From JAENVU01 sp031422675 (GTDB lineage: Bacteria > Actinomycetota > Acidimicrobiia > IMCC26256 > JAENVU01): a DNA stretch of 64,000 nt. Shown piece by piece: positions 17,900 to 25,765 of the stretch (position 1 is the first letter of the stretch; each line of letters begins with the position of its first letter). The position numbers and the translations under genes are program-made. Location: assembly GCA_031422675.1 (NCBI GenBank), contig JANPMG010000009.1, positions 1 through 64,000 on the forward strand. The letters are read 5' to 3'. The notes beneath the pieces were generated by a model, which did no database searches, was not told the DNA's origin, and worked only from the letters and a program-made list of their open reading frames with translations.

Positions 17900-18309
17900 C
17901 CGGGCGCGGCACCGGGATCCTGGACACGAACGCCGTCATCCTGTTACCGCGCCTGACCGACGCGGCAACGCTGCCGACCGAGCCGACCATCACCGCGATC
18001 ACGCTGGCAGAGCTCTCGGTCGGACCACTGGTGGCGGCCACCGCAGCCGAGCGCGCCGCGCGCCAAGCGCATCTCCAACAAGCCGAGGCCGACTTCGATC
18101 CGCTTCCGTTCGACGCCGCTGCCGCACGCGCATTCGGTGGAGTCGCTGCAGATCTGCGCGCGGCAGGTCGGAAGTCGAGCGCTCGCGCCTACGACGCGCT
18201 GATTGCCGCGATCGCGATTTCGGTTGACCTCCCACTCCACACGACGAACCCCGACGACTTCACGGCAATCCGTGGGCTGCGCGTCGTCACGCTCGCTCAA
18301 CCCGACTGA
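17896..18309 (+). CDS. PIN-domain toxin (VapC-like ribonuclease)
   Basis: The 137-residue PIN domain keeps the acidic metal-binding set: Asp10 in ILDTNAV, Glu39 in LAEL, Asp100 in AYDALIAAIA and Asp120/121 in NPDDF. VapC toxins are Mg2+-dependent RNases that cleave tRNA or rRNA and stop translation until neutralised. All catalytic residues are present, so the toxin appears functional. GTG start at 17896 overlaps the antitoxin stop. Confidence 0.9.
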   Translation: MTGRGTGILDTNAVILLPRLTDAATLPTEPTITAITLAELSVGPLVAATAAERAARQAHLQQAEADFDPLPFDAAAARAFGGVAADLRAAGRKSSARAYDALIAAIAISVDLPLHTTNPDDFTAIRGLRVVTLAQPD

Positions 18310-18637
18310 GCGGAGGAGCCGGGTCGGGTCCGATGAGCGAAGGGGCAGCCCCTGGCTCGGCGCGTGCTGGCTCGCATGGAGTGGCGCGTCCGGTTGGAAA
18401 CGCAGTTGCGTCGATTCCCGAGAATGCGACTCGCGGTTCCGGTGAGCGGTCTGCATTGGGACCACCGCGACGGGCTCGTGCTACGCGGCCTCTCCCGCCT
18501 GCCAGTGTTCGCCGGGCCCGCTCGCAACTGAACCGTGGATGCAGGCCTTGGTGTTCTTCACCGGTCGATTCCTACTAGAACGGGTCCTGCCCGCACCCCG
18601 GCCGGGCCCCGCCACCGTCGATTCCCCTGGAGCCACC
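18310..18637. other. 328-bp intergenic region without a convincing gene
   Basis: Short open frames here have no recognisable protein features. A tight palindrome AGGGGC-A-GCCCCT lies at 18341-18353. TTGGTG, 19 nt, TACTAG (about 18546-18577) could be a weak promoter for the following gene. Otherwise I see nothing. Confidence 0.4.
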
Positions 18638-19744
18638 ATGGAACCCGTCGCCCTCGACGAGTACCCGATCCACCAGGCGCCGCTGTCGCTGCGCCATGTG
18701 CCCGCCAGCGACCGCAACTTCTACGACCGGTGTTACTTCAATGCCCACGACCGCACCGGCGACATCTTCCTCATCACCGGCGGCGGGGTGTATCCCAACC
18801 TCGGCGTGGTCGACGCGTACGCGTGTGTGCGCCGCGGCGACACGCAGTGGAGTGTCCGCTGTTCCGACGCCCTCGACGACCGGCCACTCGATCTCGAAGT
18901 GGGTCCGTACCGGATCGAGGTCATCGACCCGCTGAAGCAGATCCGCATCATCTGCGACGCCGACGAGCACGGCATCGGCTTCGATCTCACGTGGAACGGT
19001 TCGCATCCGGCGACGATGGAACAACCGCACCTCATGCGCAGCGGTCCGAACGCGATCCTGGACGCATCTCGCTTCGCGCAGCTCGGGAGTTGGGAAGGAT
19101 CACTCCGCGTCGACGGCGACGAGATCGCGGTCACGCCCGACACGTGGCTCGGCAGCCGCGACCGTTCGTGGGGTATCCGGCCGGTCGGCGAAGCGGCCGG
19201 GCCCGGCCGCGGGGCCGAGGAGTTCTTCGAAGGCTTGTGGTGGCTCTACGTGCCGCTGCGGTTCGACGACTTCTCACTCATCGTGATCTGTCAAGAATCG
19301 CCCGACGGATTCCGCACCCTGAACGACGCAACGCGCGTCTGGGCCGACGGACGAGTGGAACAGCTCGGGTGGCCCGAGGTCACGATCGACTATACGAGCG
19401 GCACCCGCATCCCCGAGCGTGCCCACATCCGGCTCACCGCGCGCGACGGCACGCCCCTCGCCCTCGAAGTGGAGTCCCTCGGTTACGCAGTGCTCCACCA
19501 GGGCGCCGGGTACGGCGGCGACTCGGGCTGGACCCACGGCACCTGGCGCGGCCCCAACTGGATCGAGGGCCAGGTCTATGACCTCAACGACCCCGCCAAC
19601 CTCGCGATGCGGCCGTTCGGCGTGATCGACCACGTGGGGAAGGCAACGTTGAACGGCGAGACCGGATGGGGCCTCTTCGAGCACGGCACCATCGGCCGTC
19701 ACGATCCGTCCGGGTTCGCGGACGTGGGATCGGTCGCACCCTGA
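18638..19744 (+). CDS. Uncharacterised protein, possible lipocalin-like double domain
   Basis: The 368-residue cytoplasmic protein has no signal peptide or membrane segment. It alternates beta-strands with many Trp/Tyr residues (FYDRCYFNAHD, WLGSRDRSWGIRPVG, WWLYVPLRFDDFS). The central G-S-R-D-R-S-W-G-I-R motif and general pattern recall the DUF7064/DUF7065 and tocopherol-cyclase/CrtC-like lipocalin-fold proteins found in lipid and terpenoid loci; that relation is a tentative reading. ATG 18638 has GGAG upstream. It precedes the decayed FAD oxidoreductase and may have belonged to the same isoprenoid-related unit. Confidence 0.7.
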   Translation: MEPVALDEYPIHQAPLSLRHVPASDRNFYDRCYFNAHDRTGDIFLITGGGVYPNLGVVDAYACVRRGDTQWSVRCSDALDDRPLDLEVGPYRIEVIDPLKQIRIICDADEHGIGFDLTWNGSHPATMEQPHLMRSGPNAILDASRFAQLGSWEGSLRVDGDEIAVTPDTWLGSRDRSWGIRPVGEAAGPGRGAEEFFEGLWWLYVPLRFDDFSLIVICQESPDGFRTLNDATRVWADGRVEQLGWPEVTIDYTSGTRIPERAHIRLTARDGTPLALEVESLGYAVLHQGAGYGGDSGWTHGTWRGPNWIEGQVYDLNDPANLAMRPFGVIDHVGKATLNGETGWGLFEHGTIGRHDPSGFADVGSVAP

Positions 19745-19758
19745 GGGAGACCAAGCCG

Positions 19759-20560
19759 TTGGGATCGAGGGGCGGTGTCACGGACACGGTGATCGTCGGC
19801 GCGGGACTCGCCGGTCTCGCCGCCGCACGCACGCTCACCGACGCCGGACACGAGGTCGTGCTCCTCGAAGGGTCCGACGGAGTGGGCGGCCGAGTGCGCA
19901 CGGACGTCGTCGACGGGTTCCGGCTCGACGGGGGCTTCCAGGTGCTGCTCACCGCATATCCCGATGTCGCCCGTCAACTCGACGTCGCCGCGCTCGATCT
20001 TCGCGTCTTCGGCCCCTGATCGGCGGCATCCAGCTCGACCCCGAACTCGGCGCGAGCAGTCGCATGGTCGAAGTGGTGTTGCGGTGTCTCGCAGTCGGCG
20101 ATTCGGCGGTCCCTGCGACCGGGATGCAGTCCATTCCGGACCAACTCGCGCGGCGGCTGCCGGACGGAGTGCTTCGGCTCGACACGCCGGTCACGAACAT
20201 CACCGAGGGCGCGGTCACGACCGCGAGCGGCGAGGTCGTACGCGCCGCCAATGTGGTGGTGGCGACCAAAGGTCCGGCGGCCGCCGCGCTCCTCGGCCTA
20301 CCCGCCGTCGGGTCCCGGTCGGTGGCCTGCGTCTGGTTCGCGGCAGACCAAGCTCCGTTCACCCACAAGCTGATCGCGCTCGACGGTTCGAGCACCGGCC
20401 CGGCGCTGAACGTGAGCGTGATGACCAACGTGGCACCCGAGTACGGACCGCCCGGATCGACGCTGATCGGCGCCGCATGTCCGGGCCGGACCGACACAGA
20501 CCTCGAAGTGGCGGTGCACGCGCCACGCTGCGCGAGTGCTCGCGATGATCTCGCAGCCGA
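19759..20560 (+). pseudogene. Remnant of FAD-dependent amine-oxidase/desaturase-like oxidoreductase
   Basis: The first segment (TTG 19759 to the stop near 20019) has an excellent FAD dinucleotide-binding motif VIVGAGLAGLAAARTL and LLEGSDGVGGRVRT, then ends abruptly after DLRVFGP. A second segment in another frame (from about 20022) resumes with IGGIQLDPELGASSR and runs through GDSAVPATGMQSIPDQLA, which are downstream parts of the same family. About 100 or more residues in between are missing. A further shift near 20520 (LEVAVHA, then a frame change to TLREC and stop) removes the C-terminal FAD-contact region. So there are three lesions and it should be non-functional. Relatives include phytoene-desaturase-like and protoporphyrinogen-oxidase-like flavoproteins. 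Confidence 0.8.
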
Positions 20561-20668
20561 GCACCACCTCCACCGACGCAGCACTCGGCTCCGGCCGGGG
20601 CGGCCGGGGATAGTCCCAGACCGACTCTTCTCCCGGGCCGACCGGATCGCGCGCCGATCGCTCGACGT

Positions 20669-20860
20669 TCACACCGGGCGCGGGAGACGCGGCTGCGCCT
20701 CGATTTCACCGAAGCCGTCGGCGCGGTGCTCGAGCTGGAGCGTCACCTCGTCGTCGGGCTTCTCGAACGAACCGAACACGACGAAGCCGTAGAGGAACAC
20801 CGCCGCGGCAACCGCAACAAAGACGACCGCGCCGATCTGGAAAATCACACTCCGGCTCAC
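20669..20860 (-). CDS. Small single-pass membrane protein
   Basis: The 63-residue protein has one transmembrane helix (VIFQIGAVVFVAVAAAVFLYGFVVF) and a charged cytosolic or external tail with FEKPDDEVTLQLEHR. Its ATG overlaps the stop of the preceding small membrane gene (ATGA), so the two are co-translated. I do not recognise the family. It lies on the strand opposite the end of the decayed oxidoreductase. Confidence 0.6.
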   Translation of the reverse strand: MSRSVIFQIGAVVFVAVAAAVFLYGFVVFGSFEKPDDEVTLQLEHRADGFGEIEAQPRLPRPV

Positions 20861-21066
20861 GACTGGTCCCTTTCACCCGCGAGCATCAATGCGCCGAGCG
20901 AGAGGATCGACGGGACCCAGATACCGACAAAGATTCCGGCACTCGTATCGTCTGCCACGAAATACAGGTACACCGACAGCAAGAACGACGCGAACGCCGC
21001 GCCGAACAGGATGAGTTTCACCGCGGTGAGCCGTCGGGCCCTCGTGGAGGTTGCGGTTGCGAACAT
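20857..21066 (-). CDS. Small two-helix membrane protein
   Basis: The 69-residue protein starts at ATG 21066 with AAGGAG 5 nt upstream. It has two predicted transmembrane helices (LILFGAAFASFLLSVYLYFV and GIFVGIWVPSILSLGALML) and short loops. It is coupled to the single-pass membrane protein downstream. Function unknown; it is divergent from the SDR-DUF2867 operon and so shares that promoter region (21067-21230). Confidence 0.65.
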   Translation of the reverse strand: MFATATSTRARRLTAVKLILFGAAFASFLLSVYLYFVADDTSAGIFVGIWVPSILSLGALMLAGERDQS

Positions 21067-21230
21067 CGGAACTCCTTGGTCGAGTGGGGCTACACGCCGT
21101 CTCCGGAACCAACTCGACCACTGGATGACCGGGTGACCCATCCGGATCCCCGACCAGATCCGTAGACGTCGTGATGGCCGAGGACGACGACCGAAACGAA
21201 GCCGAGATCAACACCCACCCGAGGATCGCC

Positions 21231-22760
21231 ATGGACCACCAGCCGGACCCGCCGACCCGAGTGCTCGTTGCGGGCGCGACGGGATATCTCGGGCGACGGC
21301 TGGTGGGCGAGCTGGTTGCCATCGGGTGCAGCACGCGGTGCTTGGCGAGAACCCCGGCCAAGCTCGACGACGAAGGCTGGCGCGACCGGGTGCAGATCGT
21401 CACGGGCGATGTGCTCGACGCCGCGTCGCTCCAGCGGGCGATGGCGGACGTGCAGGTCGCGTACTACCTCGTGCACTCGATCGGTTCGGGACCGAACTGG
21501 CAGGCGCGAGACCGCCAGGCGGCCGAGAACTTTCGCGACGCGGCCACCGCGGCCGGCGTCGATCAGATCGTGTACCTCGGTGGACTCGGTGACAGTGGCG
21601 ACGCGCTCTCGGCCCATCTTCGGAGTCGCCACGAAGTCGGCGAGACCCTGCGCTCGGGGCCGGTGCCGGTCACCGAACTGCGCGCCGCCGTGGTCATCGG
21701 ATCCGGGAGCGCCAGCTTCGAGATGCTGCGCCACCTCGTGGAGGTGCTGCCGATCATGACGACCCCCCGTTGGGTCGAGACGCGCGTCCAACCAATTGCC
21801 GTCCGGGACGTGCTCGCGTATCTCGTGGGCGTTCTCCACGCACCCGCCGGCTACGGCGAGATCCTCGAAGTCGGCGGGTCCGACGTCGTCACCTACCGCC
21901 GCATGATGGAGATCTACGCCGAAGAGGCCGGCCTCCCGCGGCGCGTCATTCTTCCGGTGCCGGTCCTCAGCCCCCGGCTCTCGTCACTCTGGGTCGGGCT
22001 CGTCACTCCCATCCCCGCGACCCTGGCCCGACCGCTCATCGACAGCCTGGTGAACGAAGTCGTCGTGGTCAACCCGCGCATCGACGCCATCGTGGATCAT
22101 CGGCCGACCGACTGCCGAACTGCGATCCGGCTGGCGCTCCGCCGCGTGGAAGATCTCGCCGTCACCACGCGCTGGACCGATGCCGAACTCCACGGTCGCT
22201 CGCCCGCGGACCCGATGCCGGCCGACCCGACGTGGTCCGGTGGAACGATTCTCGCCGACGAACAGACGGCGTACACGAGCGCATCCGCCGACGCCGTCTA
22301 CCGCGTCGTGTGTTCGCTCGGCGGGGACCGCGGCTGGCCGTCGGGCCAGTGGATGTGGACGATCCGCGGCTGGCTCGATCGCGCCGTCGGCGGGGTGGGC
22401 CTGCGCCGCGGCCGGCGTGATCCCGACGACCTGCGGGTCGGCGACGTCCTGGACTTCTGGCGGGTCGAAGCGATCGAGCCGAGCCGACGCGTTCGGCTAC
22501 GCGCCGAGATGAAGCTTCCCGGCGAGGCCTGGCTCGAGTGGATCATCACCGAAGAATCGCATCGCACACGGGTGGAGCAGCGAGCGCGCTTTCATCCGCG
22601 TGGGTTGTTCGGGCGGGCCTATTGGTACGCCCTCCTACCGTTCCACCGATTCGTGTTCCACCCGATGGCCCAGCGCATTGCCGCACGCGCCGAGTTGTCG
22701 GAACTTGCGCCGGCCATTCCGCTCCGCACCGCGCAACGCCCCACCCACGATCGGCTCTGA
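21231..22760 (+). CDS. SDR-DUF2867 fusion protein
   Basis: The 509-residue protein has an N-terminal extended/atypical SDR domain (VAGATGYLGRRLVGELV, then YYLVHSIGSG and a complex-I-NDUFA9-like layout) to about residue 310. A C-terminal DUF2867 domain (about 330-495) follows, marked by GDRGWPSGQWMWTIRGWLDR and FHPRGLFGRAYWYALLPFHRFVFHPM. This fusion is commonly seen near photolyases, B12-dependent regulators and carotenoid genes, though its reaction is unknown. ATG 21231 has GAGG upstream; in-frame ATGs up to 60 nt earlier are possible. It starts a three-gene plus-strand operon with the SRPBCC and B12-binding genes. Confidence 0.85.
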   Translation: MDHQPDPPTRVLVAGATGYLGRRLVGELVAIGCSTRCLARTPAKLDDEGWRDRVQIVTGDVLDAASLQRAMADVQVAYYLVHSIGSGPNWQARDRQAAENFRDAATAAGVDQIVYLGGLGDSGDALSAHLRSRHEVGETLRSGPVPVTELRAAVVIGSGSASFEMLRHLVEVLPIMTTPRWVETRVQPIAVRDVLAYLVGVLHAPAGYGEILEVGGSDVVTYRRMMEIYAEEAGLPRRVILPVPVLSPRLSSLWVGLVTPIPATLARPLIDSLVNEVVVVNPRIDAIVDHRPTDCRTAIRLALRRVEDLAVTTRWTDAELHGRSPADPMPADPTWSGGTILADEQTAYTSASADAVYRVVCSLGGDRGWPSGQWMWTIRGWLDRAVGGVGLRRGRRDPDDLRVGDVLDFWRVEAIEPSRRVRLRAEMKLPGEAWLEWIITEESHRTRVEQRARFHPRGLFGRAYWYALLPFHRFVFHPMAQRIAARAELSELAPAIPLRTAQRPTHDRL

Positions 22761-22775
22761 AAGGATCCCATCACG

Positions 22776-23219
22776 ATGCCCCGATACGAAACCAGCAATC
22801 ACACACCGTGGTCCGTCGAGCGCGCCTTCGCGTACATGAGCGACCTTCGCCACTTCGAGGATTGGGATCCGGGCGTCTCTCGATCGGTCCAAGTCATCGG
22901 CACCGAGCCGCGGCTCGGCGCTGCCTACGACGTCACCGTGTCGAGTCCCGGGCCGAACCTGACCCTCCGATACGAGACAGTTGGGTTCGACGCACCCCGT
23001 CGGATCGAGGTCCGAGCCGAATCCCGTACGCTGCTCTCGATCGACACGATCACGGTGACGCCGGACGGTGCAACCGGCGCCACTGTCACCTACGCCGCCG
23101 AGCTGTCGTTGCGCGGCACCCTCGGCATCGCCAACCCGATCTTGGGTCTGGCGTTCAATCGCATCGGCGACCGCGCCGCGCACGGACTGAGGCAGGCGAT
23201 CGAGGGAACCGAGACGTGA
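22776..23219 (+). CDS. SRPBCC-family (START-like) protein
   Basis: The 147-residue protein has the START/polyketide-cyclase-like fold pattern: SNHTPWSVERAFAYMSDLRHFEDWDPGV at the start, paired central strands and a C-terminal long helix GLAFNRIGDRAAHGLRQAIEG. Such domains bind hydrophobic ligands. AAAGGA lies 11 nt upstream of the ATG. Its stop overlaps the B12-protein GTG (GTGA). In this context an isoprenoid or flavin ligand is conceivable but not shown. Confidence 0.85.
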   Translation: MPRYETSNHTPWSVERAFAYMSDLRHFEDWDPGVSRSVQVIGTEPRLGAAYDVTVSSPGPNLTLRYETVGFDAPRRIEVRAESRTLLSIDTITVTPDGATGATVTYAAELSLRGTLGIANPILGLAFNRIGDRAAHGLRQAIEGTET

Positions 23220-24205
23220 GCACGGAGGCGGCGAACGCGCCGATGCTCGAAGAGCGCCTCGCAATGTTGGCTGCGCTGGTGAGCGGGGACGCAACGCTCG
23301 CCTACCGACTCGCGAGCGACTGTCTCGCGAATGGCGTGTCGTTCCATCGGATCGTCGACCACGTGTTGCAACCGGTGCAGGAGGATCTCGGCCACCGGTG
23401 GGCCGACGGTGAACTCGGAATCGCCGACGAACATGCGGCGACGGCTGCCGTGGAGGAGCTGTTGGTGAAGCTCGGCGCCACGGTCGAGACACCCCGCGGG
23501 CCGACGGTCGTCGTGGTCAGCGCCCCCGGCGACACCCACTCGCTCGGCCTCCGCGCCGTCTGGGGTGCGCTCGCGCTCGACGGGTTCCGTTCCGTGTACC
23601 TCGGCAGTTCGGTGCCGGCCACCGACCTGGCCGAGTTCCTCGAGTTCCACGAGCCGCTCGCGGTCGCCCTCGGCTGCTCGATCCCGGCGGCCCTCACCGG
23701 CGCGGCCGAAGCAACCCGCGCGGCACATCGCGTCGGAGTTCCCGTACTCGGAGGTGGTCGCGCACTCCGGAACGTCGACCGCGCCACGCGGCTCGGTGTC
23801 GACGCATTCGCGCCCAACGCCGCCGAAGCCGTCACTCGATTCCGCGCCTGGACGACCGCGCCCCCCGAACACCTCGCGCCAACCCTCGAACCGATCATCG
23901 AACACCACCGACTCGCGGCGCGCGGGCCGACGTTGATCGCCGCCGCCCTCGATCGCAGCGCCATCACCGAGAGTTCTCGTACCGCCATGGCCGAAGATCT
24001 CGCCCGCCTCCTCGCGATCGTCGAAGCGGCGATCCTCCTCGACGACGCGGCAATCATCGACGAGCACCTGGCGTGGTTGCGCGACACCAGCGCCGCCCAC
24101 GGAATCGATCGGAACCACGTGGACAGAACCATTCGAGATCTGGCCGACGCCCTCGACGGTGATCTGCTGCGCGCGGGCGAGTTTCTCCGATGTGCAATCG
24201 GTTGA
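23216..24205 (+). CDS. Free-standing B12-binding protein with CarH/LitR-type photosensor motifs
   Basis: The 329-residue protein has an N-terminal four-helix B12-cap domain (about 10-90) containing Trp62, Glu72 and His73 in the exact Wx9EH spacing. In CarH/LitR this motif caps the upper face of adenosylcobalamin and underlies light sensing. A Rossmann B12-binding domain (about 95-215) follows, with DxHxxG (Asp106, His108, Gly111) supplying the lower axial His. Unlike CarH there is no N-terminal MerR DNA-binding domain. Instead a helical extension of about 115 residues of unknown type follows, with SRTAMAEDLARLLAIVEAAI and AIIDEHLAWLRDTSAAHGID. GTG start at 23216 overlaps the SRPBCC stop. It is convergent with the ECF sigma factor, 14 nt apart. 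Confidence 0.85.
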   Translation: MSTEAANAPMLEERLAMLAALVSGDATLAYRLASDCLANGVSFHRIVDHVLQPVQEDLGHRWADGELGIADEHAATAAVEELLVKLGATVETPRGPTVVVVSAPGDTHSLGLRAVWGALALDGFRSVYLGSSVPATDLAEFLEFHEPLAVALGCSIPAALTGAAEATRAAHRVGVPVLGGGRALRNVDRATRLGVDAFAPNAAEAVTRFRAWTTAPPEHLAPTLEPIIEHHRLAARGPTLIAAALDRSAITESSRTAMAEDLARLLAIVEAAILLDDAAIIDEHLAWLRDTSAAHGIDRNHVDRTIRDLADALDGDLLRAGEFLRCAIG

Positions 24206-24219
24206 GCGTCCGCGAGCCG

Positions 24220-24786
24220 CTACCGGTCTTCCTCCGTGAGCGCACCTCTCAGCCGCGCCAGGCCGGTGCGGATCCGACTCTTCACCGTCCCTTCCGGCTC
24301 ACCCAACATCCGTGCGACCGTGCGGTAGCTGTGACCGCCGAAGTACGCGAGTTCAACGGCCCGCCGTTCGGATTCGGGGAGATCTGCGAGCGCCCGGCGC
24401 AGCGTCGTCGCCACCGAACGCGCCTCGACCTCGCCCTGCACGTCGGGCACGGGCGTCAGTGGCTGGCGCGCCTCGCGCTCCTCACGCCGGAACCGCGCAC
24501 CGTCTGCCCGCACCAGATCCAACGCTCGGCCGTGAGTGATCGCGAGCAGGAACGATCGCAACGTGCCGGTGGGCGCATCGAAGCGGTCCCACTTCTCCCA
24601 CAGTCGCAGGAACACCTCCTGTGTCACCTCTTCGGCCCGCGCCTGGTCGCCGACGAGTCGACGGGCGAACGCCAGCACCGGTCCACGATGACGGCGCATG
24701 ATCTCGGCCATGGCCGAGTCGTCGCCGCCTCGCAAACCCGCCACCAGGTCCGACTCCGAAACTTTCGCGATCGGCTCAGACGACAC
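24220..24786 (-). CDS. ECF-family RNA polymerase sigma factor
   Basis: The 188-residue protein has sigma region 2 (RHRGPVLAFARRLVGDQARAEEVTQEVFLRLW), a short linker, and region 4 with ADLPESERRAVELAYFGGHSYRTVARMLGEPEGTVKSRIRTGLARL. The GTG at 24786 is preceded by a strong GGGGGAGGAA, so I prefer it over longer frames that would run into the heliorhodopsin start. No anti-sigma gene is adjacent, unusual for the group. It is divergent from heliorhodopsin (58 bp between starts) and convergent with the B12 photosensor-like gene. That resembles the litS/litR pairing in Streptomyces, where the ECF factor drives light-induced genes. Confidence 0.92.
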   Translation of the reverse strand: MSSEPIAKVSESDLVAGLRGGDDSAMAEIMRRHRGPVLAFARRLVGDQARAEEVTQEVFLRLWEKWDRFDAPTGTLRSFLLAITHGRALDLVRADGARFRREEREARQPLTPVPDVQGEVEARSVATTLRRALADLPESERRAVELAYFGGHSYRTVARMLGEPEGTVKSRIRTGLARLRGALTEEDR

Positions 24787-24844
24787 CGGTTCCTCCCCCT
24801 CGCACACTACCGAGCGCGCCTGAATCGAACCCCGGGGGAATGTC

Positions 24845-25645
24845 ATGAACCGTGACTCGCTCAACCCGGCCCAACCCGACGGGGACCCCGGCGGTCATGG
24901 GATCGCCCTCGCTGCGCTCCGACGCTGGAACGTCGGTTTGGCCGTACTGCATCTGGCCCAGGCGGTCGCGGTGTTGGCGCTCACCAACGCGCGGTCGCTG
25001 CCCGTCACCGCGGCCTTCGGGAACGGTCCGCCCGGTCAACCCCAAGGACCGCTCGAGCTCGAAACTCTCTTCTCGTACCGGATCGGTTGGGCGGTAGCCG
25101 CGTTCCTGATCCTGTCGGCCGGGTTCCACGGCCTCGTCACCACCGGATGGGGATTCCGGCAGTACTCAGCCGAGATCGACGCGTCCCGAAACCGATTTCG
25201 GTGGGTCGAGTACTCGTTGTCAGCGTCGGTGATGATCGTGCTGATCGCCGGGACCGTCGGCATCACCGATGTGGCCGCGCTGCTCGGACTCTTCGCCGCG
25301 AACGCCGCGATGATTCTGTTCGGGTGGCTCATGGAAACGACGTCCCGACCGGGCCCGGGCGCAACGTGGTCACCCTTCGTGTTCGGCTGCATCGCCGGAG
25401 CGGTCCCGTGGGCCGCGATCACGATCTATCTCGTCGGTGCCGGCGGCGACGTTCCGGGCTTCGTCTATGGAATCTTCGTCTCGCTCTTCGTGTTCTTCAA
25501 CTGTTTCGCCGCCAACCAGTTCTTGCAGTACCGGGCGCGCGGACGCTGGGCCGACTACCGCTACGGCGAACGGGTCTACATGGTGCTCAGTCTCGTAGCG
25601 AAATCGCTCCTTGCGTGGCAGGTCTTTGCCAACGTCCTCGTCTGA
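24845..25645 (+). CDS. Heliorhodopsin
   Basis: The 266-residue seven-helix membrane protein carries the family signature RWVEYSLSASVM in helix 3, with the counterion-equivalent Glu122. The retinal-binding Lys253 lies in helix 7 (SLVAKSLLAWQVFANVL). Conserved helix-1/2 residues include RRWN, His36 (VLHLAQ) and His95 (GFHGL). Ordinary type-1 rhodopsins lack these patterns. Heliorhodopsins bind retinal, have an inverted topology with the N-terminus inside, show slow photocycles and no clear ion pumping, and are thought to be sensory or enzyme-modulating. ATG 24845 follows CGGGGGAA. It shares a 58-bp divergent region with the ECF sigma gene. No retinal synthase is adjacent, but carotenoid oxygenases lie about 7 kb downstream. 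Confidence 0.93.
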   Translation: MNRDSLNPAQPDGDPGGHGIALAALRRWNVGLAVLHLAQAVAVLALTNARSLPVTAAFGNGPPGQPQGPLELETLFSYRIGWAVAAFLILSAGFHGLVTTGWGFRQYSAEIDASRNRFRWVEYSLSASVMIVLIAGTVGITDVAALLGLFAANAAMILFGWLMETTSRPGPGATWSPFVFGCIAGAVPWAAITIYLVGAGGDVPGFVYGIFVSLFVFFNCFAANQFLQYRARGRWADYRYGERVYMVLSLVAKSLLAWQVFANVLV

Positions 25646-25664
25646 CCCCCTCACCCCATAACCG

Positions 25665-25722
25665 CAACTCGCACCAAATACGCAAGCCCGGGCTCGCAAA
25701 ACACGCGTTGGTTGGCGAGATT
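25665..25722 (+). repeat. Structured repeat family B, copy 1
   Basis: An element of about 58 nt with AACTCGCACCAAATACGCAA at the left and ACGCGTTGGTT at the right. ACCAA pairs with TTGGT, CTCGC with GCGAG, and an inner stem GCAAGCC/GGCTCGC is nearly perfect. It lies between the convergent heliorhodopsin and aldo/keto reductase genes. Related copies are at 43855-43912 and 49183-49238. Confidence 0.75.
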
Positions 25723-25765
25723 CGGGGCGAGATGAACGGACGATGCAACCGCGCCCGGGGACCGG

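Noticed and set aside
18333..18578. Small open frames between the toxin and the following gene
   Set aside because: No ribosome-binding site, no protein-like pattern, overlapping frames of similar length on both strands.
20064..20792. A stand-alone 242-residue protein from ATG 20064
   Set aside because: Its first 150 residues are the middle-to-late part of an FAD oxidoreductase whose N-terminus lies just upstream in another frame, and its last 90 residues are non-homologous; a decayed gene explains it better.
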